Assembly (NCBI GenBank): GCA_963617965.1
Contig: CAVEQO010000037.1
Location: 1 to 20,411 of the forward strand
Source: UBA6382 sp963617965
Lineage (GTDB): Bacteria; Bacteroidota; Bacteroidia; Bacteroidales; Bacteroidaceae
DNA length: 20,411 bases
Reading direction: 5' to 3'
Shown: positions 14,872 through 20,411 of the stretch, in pieces
Position numbering within the stretch: the first letter of the stretch is position 1
Layout: each line of letters opens with the position of its first letter
Position numbers and translations under genes: made by a program
Notes under the pieces: generated by a model
What the model was told of the DNA's origin: nothing
Seen by the model: only the letters and a program-made list of their open reading frames with translations
Databases searched by the model: none

Positions 14872-16146
14872 ATGTTATACTACCTCTTCAGACTGCTTGA
14901 AAACACAGGCATCCCCGGTTCCGGAATGTGGTCCTACATCTCTTTCCGCTCCTTGCTCGCCTTTATCCTCGCACTGGTCATCTCCGCATGGTTCGGGGAA
15001 TATTTCATCCGCTGGATGAAACGCCACCATATCAGCGAGACCCAGCGCAGTGCGGCGATCGACCCTTACGGCACAAAGAAAACGGGAGTCCCCTCCATGG
15101 GCGGCATCATCATCATCATTTCCATTCTGGTGCCCGTGCTCCTGCTGGGGCGACTGCGCAATATCTACCTTATCCTGATGGTTGCGACAACCGTATGGCT
15201 CGGGATCCTCGGGTTTGCCGATGACTACATCAAGATTTTCCGCAAGAAAAAGGACGGGCTGCACGGCAAGTTCAAGATTGTGGGGCAAGTCAGCATAGGT
15301 CTCATCGTGGGCCTCACCCTCTATTTCAGTCCCGATGCCGTGATACGCCAGAACGTGGAGATAGTCAAGAACGGGCAGATAACCAACGTGATACACAAGA
15401 GCGAGGCGGTCAAGTCCCCGCAGACCACCATCCCGTTTTTCAAGAACAACAACCTTGACTACAGCGAGCTGATGTCGTTTGTCGGTGACAACGCGAAGGA
15501 AGCGGCAGGATGGATCCTGTTTGTGGTCATCACCATTCTGGCAGTCACGGCAGTGAGCAACGGATGCAACCTCAACGACGGCATGGACGGCATGGCCGCG
15601 GGCAACTCCGCCATCATCGGCGTGGCGTTGGGCATACTTGCCTATGTTTCCAGTCACATTGAATATGCCGGCTACCTCAACATAATATATGTGCCGGGGT
15701 CTGAGGAGCTTGTGGTGTTCTGCTGCGCCTTCGTGGGTGCTCTCATAGGTTTCCTCTGGTACAACGCCTACCCCGCCCAGATTTTCATGGGCGACACAGG
15801 CAGTCTCTCCATAGGCGGCATCATAGCGGTGCTTGCCATCATAATACACAAAGAGCTGCTTCTGCCGATATTGTGCGGCGTATTTCTGGTCGAGAGCCTC
15901 AGCGTCATTCTCCAGGTGGAATACTTCAAGGCCGGCAAACGCCGCGGTGTCAAGCAGCGGCTTTTCAAGCGCACCCCGATACACGACAATTTCCGCGTGC
16001 TGCCCGAACAGATGGACGGTGCGTGCTCCTACGTGTTCCGCAACTGGCCGCGCAACGCATTCCATGAAGCGAAGATAACCCTGCGGTTCTGGATTATAAC
16101 CATAATACTGGCCGCTGCCACAATCATAACCCTCAAAATAAGATAG
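14872..16146 (+). CDS. mraY: Phospho-MurNAc-pentapeptide transferase MraY
   Basis: A 424-residue multipass inner-membrane enzyme making lipid I from UDP-MurNAc-pentapeptide and undecaprenyl phosphate. It has the Asp pair D117-D118 in GFADDYIKIF, NLNDGMDG (233-240) and MGDTGS (306-311), all conserved Mg/substrate regions. The histidine loop, HHH in E. coli and Aquifex, reads HDN (371-373) in TPIHDNFR. Residues about 152-215 form an extra loop between membrane segments that helps explain the length (E. coli has 360). This loop and the altered histidine motif appear to be Bacteroidales traits, judged from memory. murD begins 2 nt after the stop, so translation is probably coupled. Confidence 0.96.
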   Translation: MLYYLFRLLENTGIPGSGMWSYISFRSLLAFILALVISAWFGEYFIRWMKRHHISETQRSAAIDPYGTKKTGVPSMGGIIIIISILVPVLLLGRLRNIYLILMVATTVWLGILGFADDYIKIFRKKKDGLHGKFKIVGQVSIGLIVGLTLYFSPDAVIRQNVEIVKNGQITNVIHKSEAVKSPQTTIPFFKNNNLDYSELMSFVGDNAKEAAGWILFVVITILAVTAVSNGCNLNDGMDGMAAGNSAIIGVALGILAYVSSHIEYAGYLNIIYVPGSEELVVFCCAFVGALIGFLWYNAYPAQIFMGDTGSLSIGGIIAVLAIIIHKELLLPILCGVFLVESLSVILQVEYFKAGKRRGVKQRLFKRTPIHDNFRVLPEQMDGACSYVFRNWPRNAFHEAKITLRFWIITIILAAATIITLKIR

Positions 16147-16148
16147 CC

Positions 16149-17468
16149 ATGAAGTTAGCGATACTGGGAGGCGGCGAGAGCGGCGTGGGTTCCGCCATCC
16201 TCGCCAAGGCAAAAGGATACGAGGTGTTCCTGTCCGACTCGGGCACTGTCAAGGACAGCTACCGCAGTATGCTGGACAGCCACCACATCAGATGGGAAGA
16301 CTCCAGGCACACCCCTGAACTCATTCTCGATGCCGACGAGGTGCTCAAAAGCCCGGGCATTCCCGACGAGACACCCATAGTGCAGGAAATTGTCGGCAGG
16401 CACATCCCCGTAATCAGCGAAATGGAGTTCGCCGCACGCTTCACCAAGGCCAAGATGATATGCATAACAGGATCCAACGGCAAGACCACCACCACCTCGC
16501 TCATATACTACATCCTCAAGACGGCAGGATACAACGTGGGGCTGGCCGGCAACATAGGAAGGAGCCTGGCTCTACAGGTGCTGGAGGACAAGACCGACTA
16601 CTATGTGATAGAGCTCTCCAGTTTCCAACTTGACAACATGTATACGTTCAAGGCCGATGTCGGCGTGCTGATGAACATCACGCCCGATCACCTCGACCGC
16701 TACCGTTTCCAGATGCAGCACTATGTGGACTCCAAGATGCGCATCATACAGAACCAGACCCCTGACGACGTCTTAGTCTATTGGGCGCAGGACGAGCATA
16801 TAGGCAAGGAACTGGAACGCCGCCGCAACTCCACGGCCGAAGCCCCCACGACTTCCTCGCGCCCCGCAGCCAAGGGCAATCCCCACCTGTGCGCATTCCG
16901 CGACGACGACTTCGCGCGCCTTGGCCTTGTCTTTTCGCAGCCGGGCGTACACAACAGGCGAAACGCCCTGGCGGCCTACTTCGCCTCCAGGAGCGCAGGA
17001 GTCGACGAGCAGACCATACGCCAGTGCCTGAAGGATTTTCCCGGAGTGGAGCACAGGCTTGAGAAAGTGGCCGTGAAAGACGGAGTCACATACATCAACG
17101 ACTCCAAGGCCACCAACGTGGACGCCTGCCGGGTCGCCCTGCAGGCCATAGACACCCCCATAGTACTGATACTTGGAGGGAAGGACAAGGGCAACGACTA
17201 TTCGACCATAACCGGTCTGGTAAAGGAAAAGTGCCGCGCGCTGGTCTATCTCGGGGCAGACAACTCCAAGCTCCACGCTTCGTTCGACCACCTCGGGATT
17301 CCCGTGGCCGACACCGGTTCGATGCCCGAATGCGTGAAAGCCTGCCGCCGTTTCGCCACGGAAGGCAGTACCGTGCTGCTCAGCCCGTGCTGCGCAAGCT
17401 TCGACCTGTTCCGCAACATGGAAGACCGTGGAGAGCAGTTCAAGTCCTGCGTGGCAGAGTCAATATAA
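16149..17468 (+). CDS. murD: UDP-MurNAc-L-Ala:D-Glu ligase MurD
   Basis: A 439-residue cytosolic ligase adding D-glutamate to UDP-MurNAc-L-alanine. It has an N-terminal Rossmann-like domain (MKLAILGGGESGVG), the ATP loop TGSNGKTTTT (107-116), MNITPDHLDRY in the central domain, then HRLEKV and YINDSKATN at the start of the C-terminal domain. SPCCASFDLFRNMEDRG near the end is family-typical. Length matches the family. It sits immediately after mraY; ftsW follows after 29 nt. Confidence 0.97.
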   Translation: MKLAILGGGESGVGSAILAKAKGYEVFLSDSGTVKDSYRSMLDSHHIRWEDSRHTPELILDADEVLKSPGIPDETPIVQEIVGRHIPVISEMEFAARFTKAKMICITGSNGKTTTTSLIYYILKTAGYNVGLAGNIGRSLALQVLEDKTDYYVIELSSFQLDNMYTFKADVGVLMNITPDHLDRYRFQMQHYVDSKMRIIQNQTPDDVLVYWAQDEHIGKELERRRNSTAEAPTTSSRPAAKGNPHLCAFRDDDFARLGLVFSQPGVHNRRNALAAYFASRSAGVDEQTIRQCLKDFPGVEHRLEKVAVKDGVTYINDSKATNVDACRVALQAIDTPIVLILGGKDKGNDYSTITGLVKEKCRALVYLGADNSKLHASFDHLGIPVADTGSMPECVKACRRFATEGSTVLLSPCCASFDLFRNMEDRGEQFKSCVAESI

Positions 17469-17497
17469 CCGTCAACACCATCACAGCAACCGCCACA

Positions 17498-18796
17498 ATG
17501 ACATTAGCGTCAAGCAAGTCACCAATAAGACAACTGTTCGCACTACAGGGCGACAAGGCCCTGTGGGCCATATTCTTCGTTCTGGCCGCCATTTCACTCA
17601 TCGAAGTGTACAGCGCGGCAAGTGCGCTTGCCTTCAAGATAGGCATCCTCCAGACGGTGCTGGGACACCTCCAGTTCCTCGCCATCGGCTTCGTGCTGGC
17701 ATGGGTTTTCCACAACATACCGTGCCGGTGGTTCAAACTGTGGGCTCCCGGGTGGCTGCTTTTCGTGCTGCTGCTGGCGTTTCTTCCATTGTTCGGCGAA
17801 AAGGTCAACGACGGAGCCCGGTGGATAAACATCTACGGCATAAAGTTCCAGCCGTCGGAATTCGCCAAAGGCTCGCTCATTGTCATCGTGGCCATAATCC
17901 TCTCCACATACCAGACAAGGAAAGGTACTGACCGCCATGCATTCAAGTATATCCTCATATTCACGTCAATCACCTGTTTCCTGATTTTCATAGAGAATTA
18001 CTCCACTGCCTTCATCCTCTTCTTCACAGTGGTGCTGATGATGCTCTTCGGCAGAGTCCCCATGAAACAGATAGGCAAGCTGCTTGGCACGCTCGCCCTC
18101 ATGGGCGTGTGCTGCATAGGCGCGGTAAAGGTCTTGCCTGTCGACGACATTGCGGAACGCGTACCCATGCTTCACAGGCTCGACAATTTCGCGGCACGCA
18201 TAGACAGGTTTCTGGGTGGAGACAAGGACGCTGTCAAGGAAAGCGATGACCCCGTGGTGAAGAAATGGAATTTCGACATCAAGAAAGAGCCGCAGGTGGG
18301 CCACGCCAACATAGCCATAGCCAAGAGCCACATCTTCGGCTGCGGACCGGGCAACTCCAAGGAGCGCGACTTCCTGCCACAGGCCTACTCCGATTTCATC
18401 TTTGCCATAATCATAGAGGAACTCGGCCTGCTGGGCGGAGCGGCGATAGTGTTCCTCTATATAGTGCTCCTGTTCAGGGCCAGCCGCATCGCCAACCGGT
18501 GCGAGCGCAATTTCCCGGCGTTCGTGGTACTGGGGCTGGCCATGCTCATAGTGGTCCAGGCTCTGGTGAACATGAGCGTGGCGGTCGGTCTGCTGCCCGT
18601 GACGGGACAGCCCCTGCCCCTTGTGTCACGCGGCGGAAGTTCCATTATTGTCACGTCCATATATTTCGGGATGATGATAAGCGTGAGCCGGTTCGCCCGA
18701 CAGCGGCAACAGCCCGTGGAAAATCCGGCTGACGGGCAGGAAAACCCGCCAGTTGTCAATAGCACCGAGTTCCAGTCGGACAACGGCATAAGATAA
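17498..18796 (+). CDS. ftsW: Septal peptidoglycan glycosyltransferase FtsW (SEDS family)
   Basis: A 432-residue SEDS membrane protein with about ten hydrophobic helices, which polymerises lipid II at the septum together with FtsI. Key signatures are NDGARWI near residue 107, QPSEFAKG, and LPQAYSDFIFAIIIEELG with the conserved catalytic Asp at residue 299 (equivalent to D297 in E. coli FtsW). GLLPVTGQPLPLVSRGGSS is near the C-terminus. The ATG at 17498 is chosen because it comes 29 nt after the murD stop and gives a normal cytoplasmic N-terminus. Upstream in-frame starts would overlap murD. A long polar loop (about 215-275) precedes the catalytic segment. murG, which normally follows in this phylum, is absent. 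Confidence 0.95.
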   Translation: MTLASSKSPIRQLFALQGDKALWAIFFVLAAISLIEVYSAASALAFKIGILQTVLGHLQFLAIGFVLAWVFHNIPCRWFKLWAPGWLLFVLLLAFLPLFGEKVNDGARWINIYGIKFQPSEFAKGSLIVIVAIILSTYQTRKGTDRHAFKYILIFTSITCFLIFIENYSTAFILFFTVVLMMLFGRVPMKQIGKLLGTLALMGVCCIGAVKVLPVDDIAERVPMLHRLDNFAARIDRFLGGDKDAVKESDDPVVKKWNFDIKKEPQVGHANIAIAKSHIFGCGPGNSKERDFLPQAYSDFIFAIIIEELGLLGGAAIVFLYIVLLFRASRIANRCERNFPAFVVLGLAMLIVVQALVNMSVAVGLLPVTGQPLPLVSRGGSSIIVTSIYFGMMISVSRFARQRQQPVENPADGQENPPVVNSTEFQSDNGIR

Positions 18797-18815
18797 CAGC
18801 GAAAAAACACAGACC

Positions 18816-19508
18816 ATGAGAAAATCCATTATGACAGTCCTTGCGCTTGCGGTCTGCTTAACCGTTACGGCCCGGAAAGATAAGCGCGCCTCAGTGGAGA
18901 TGCTCACGTCGATGGGCAAGATAACCATTGAACTGTACAACGAGACTCCGCAGCACCGCGACAACTTCATACGGCTGGCAAACGAGGGCTTCTACGACAA
19001 GCTTCTGTTTCACCGGGTAATCGCCGATTTCATGATTCAGGGCGGTGACCCCGACTCCAGCGACGCCGCCGAAGGCGAAGTCCTCGGCGAGGGCGGACCG
19101 GGCTACACCATACCGGCGGAATTCCGTTTTCCCGAACTGTTCCACAAACGGGGAGCACTGGCCGCCGCACGCGAAGGCGACCTGACCAACCCCACAAAAA
19201 GTTCCTCGGGAAGCCAGTTCTACATAGTGTGGGGCAAGACGTTCTCCAAAGAGGAGATGGACGGACAAGCTGCCGCAGCGGAGAGACGCTCCGGGGGAAA
19301 AACCACATTCCCCGACAAGGTCAGGAAACACTATATGCGGTACGGGGGCACACCGCACCTTGACGGGGAATACACTGTCTTCGGAGAGGTTACGAAAGGG
19401 CTCGAAGTGGTCAACGCCATACAGCAGGCCGACACCGACGACAACGACCGTCCCTTGGAGGACATCCGCATTCTCAGCGTGACAGTGAAACGACAACCCG
19501 TTCCCTGA
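18816..19508 (+). CDS. Cyclophilin-type peptidyl-prolyl cis-trans isomerase, exported
   Basis: A 230-residue enzyme that speeds proline isomerisation during folding. A hydrophobic N-terminus (about 5-18, then TARKD) looks like a signal peptide, so it probably acts in the periplasm; there is no good lipobox. The cyclophilin core begins at about 26, with the catalytic region FHRVIADFMIQGGD (65-78; Arg67, Phe72 and Gln75 in standard positions). SSGSQFYIVWG, and FGEVTKGLEVV near the end, also match. An insertion of roughly 35 residues rich in charged residues lies between these two parts (about 147-182). It is 19 nt after ftsW and 4 nt before recO, so it is in the same transcript. A division role is possible only by position. 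Confidence 0.93.
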   Translation: MRKSIMTVLALAVCLTVTARKDKRASVEMLTSMGKITIELYNETPQHRDNFIRLANEGFYDKLLFHRVIADFMIQGGDPDSSDAAEGEVLGEGGPGYTIPAEFRFPELFHKRGALAAAREGDLTNPTKSSSGSQFYIVWGKTFSKEEMDGQAAAAERRSGGKTTFPDKVRKHYMRYGGTPHLDGEYTVFGEVTKGLEVVNAIQQADTDDNDRPLEDIRILSVTVKRQPVP

Positions 19509-19512
19509 CTCC

Positions 19513-20256
19513 ATGTTCGTCAGCTCGCCCGCCATAGTGCTGAACCGCATAAGGCACAACGACACCACATTCATAGCCAACCTCTACACGGAGGAAATGG
19601 GGTGTGTGGCCTTTGCGGTCAAGCAACCCCGGACGGCAAGGGCTGGAGCCCCGGCAACATTGCTGCAGCCGCTGTATTCCGTAATTGCCGGGTGGGAACA
19701 CAAAAGCAACAGGACTTTGCAGCGCGTCTCAGAACTGCAGATCCTACACCCGTACACATCGTTGCCGTATCTGCCGCAAAAAAGCATAACGGCCTCATTC
19801 CTCTCCGAAGTCCTCTACTACTCCACCCGGCAGGAACGGCAGGGAGACCTCTATCCTTTCATAAGGGACTCCCTGCTGTGGTTTGACCGGGCGGAGAGCC
19901 GTTTCGACAATTTCCACATTGCCTTTCTCGTCTCCCTTATCCGCCGTTTGGGATTCCAGCCGAATACCGACAGCTACGGCGACCGCAGCTTCTTTGACCT
20001 GCAGAATGCGGAATACACCTCCACCCAGCCATGCCACAACTACTACCTGCGCCATGGCGACGCACGCCATGTGCCACTGTTCATGAACCTGAGGTATTCA
20101 AACATGCATCTTCTCAGGACAACCCACCGGCAGAGATACCGCGCCCTGAAAATCATTCTCGCCTACTACAAGCTGCACATAACGGATTTTCCCGACATCA
20201 AGTCGCTGGACATCGTCAACGAACTGCTCGGAGACCAAGGGAATAGTGCATACTAA
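19513..20256 (+). CDS. recO: DNA recombination mediator RecO
   Basis: A 247-residue protein that works with RecR to load RecA on SSB-coated single-stranded DNA. It has an N-terminal OB-fold (about 1-80; IVLNRIRHNDTTFIANLYTEEMG is the typical opening), then an alpha-helical domain. The Cys4 zinc-binding cluster of many RecO proteins is not visible, as I recall for Bacteroidota forms. It starts 4 nt after the isomerase stop. The final codons (Ala-Tyr-stop) lie inside the left arm of the terminator stem. It is the last gene of the rightward train. Confidence 0.92.
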   Translation: MFVSSPAIVLNRIRHNDTTFIANLYTEEMGCVAFAVKQPRTARAGAPATLLQPLYSVIAGWEHKSNRTLQRVSELQILHPYTSLPYLPQKSITASFLSEVLYYSTRQERQGDLYPFIRDSLLWFDRAESRFDNFHIAFLVSLIRRLGFQPNTDSYGDRSFFDLQNAEYTSTQPCHNYYLRHGDARHVPLFMNLRYSNMHLLRTTHRQRYRALKIILAYYKLHITDFPDIKSLDIVNELLGDQGNSAY

Positions 20257-20303
20257 CGAAGCCCCCAGCTGCCATTGGGCAACCGGGGGCTTCGTTAGTA
20301 TGC
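20248..20303 (+). terminator. 19-bp perfect stem-loop overlapping the recO stop codon
   Basis: GCATACTAACGAAGCCCCC (20248-20266) pairs perfectly with 20285-20303, with an 18-nt loop that has its own small TGCC/GGCA pairing. The left arm includes the last two sense codons and the TAA of recO. No long T-run follows, but the GC-rich top and the position between converging genes argue for a terminator used from both sides. It could also protect mRNA ends. Confidence 0.7.
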
Positions 20304-20322
20304 GGCAATCTCTGCCGCCTGT

Positions 20323-20411
20323 TTATTCCTCATCGAAGAGTCCGCCCTCGAACGCACTGGAATTGAACCAGAAATTGTCCTTGGTCGTCTCGTCTATGAT
20401 GTTCTCGCTTT
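20323..20411 (-). CDS. 3' end of an unidentified gene (last 28 codons visible)
   Basis: On the minus strand a clean frame ends with TAA at 20323-20325, and its last residues include DNFWFNSSAFEGGLFDEE. The acidic/aromatic C-terminus looks like a real protein end, and the gene converges on recO across the shared stem-loop. The family cannot be told from 28 residues. Confidence 0.6.
   Translation of the reverse strand, partial: SENIIDETTKDNFWFNSSAFEGGLFDEE

Noticed and set aside
14875..16212. 445-codon minus-strand open frame
   Set aside because: Mirror of mraY (with a little murD). It has no membrane segments or motifs of its own.

Overview
The window looks like a chromosomal segment of a gut-type Bacteroidales bacterium (Bacteroidota). 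Three things point there: promoter -7 boxes of the Bacteroidota type (TAnnTTTG) upstream of most transcription units, no clear Shine-Dalgarno sequences, and a secreted GH20 glycosidase ending in a type IX secretion (Por)-style C-terminal sorting domain. The MraY, FtsL and RecO variants also fit this phylum. The base composition is fairly GC-rich, except for an AT-richer patch at about 6126-7415. I cannot name the genus.

Layout. 1-96: 3' part of a tRNA-Leu(CAA) and its terminator. 143-3322 (-): a large multidomain beta-N-acetylhexosaminidase. 3488-4222 (+): a YitT/YczE-type membrane protein, divergent from the hexosaminidase. 4223-4490: the gap between two convergent genes, filled mostly by a 130-bp nested palindromic element. 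4491-6125 (-): an FAD-dependent dehydrogenase. 6126-7415: an accessory patch with an intact Fic-domain gene (class III, with a C-terminal inhibitory motif) on + and scraps of other genes around it. 7416-8816 (-): radA.

8846-9147 is the divergent radA/mraZ control region. It holds a three-unit, 10-bp-phased TGGRR array directly upstream of the mraZ -7 box, which looks like the MraZ autoregulatory operator. From 9148 to 20256 (+) runs one tightly packed gene train: mraZ, rsmH, ftsL-like, ftsI (PBP with one PASTA domain), murE, mraY, murD, ftsW, then a cyclophilin-type peptidyl-prolyl isomerase and recO. The gaps are 2-43 nt. This is the first half of the division and cell wall (dcw) cluster. 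It makes the peptidoglycan precursors (MurE, MurD, MraY) and the septal synthase pair (FtsW glycosyltransferase and FtsI transpeptidase, with FtsL as scaffold). The usual second half (murG, murC, ftsQ, ftsA, ftsZ) does not follow; the isomerase and recO stand in its place. The train ends in a 19-bp perfect stem that begins inside the last codons of recO and lies between recO and the 3' end of an unidentified minus-strand gene (20323-20411).

Most of the window is housekeeping. The parts least explained by known genes are the palindromic element at 4310-4439, the Fic patch with its repeats, and the point where the dcw cluster breaks off.
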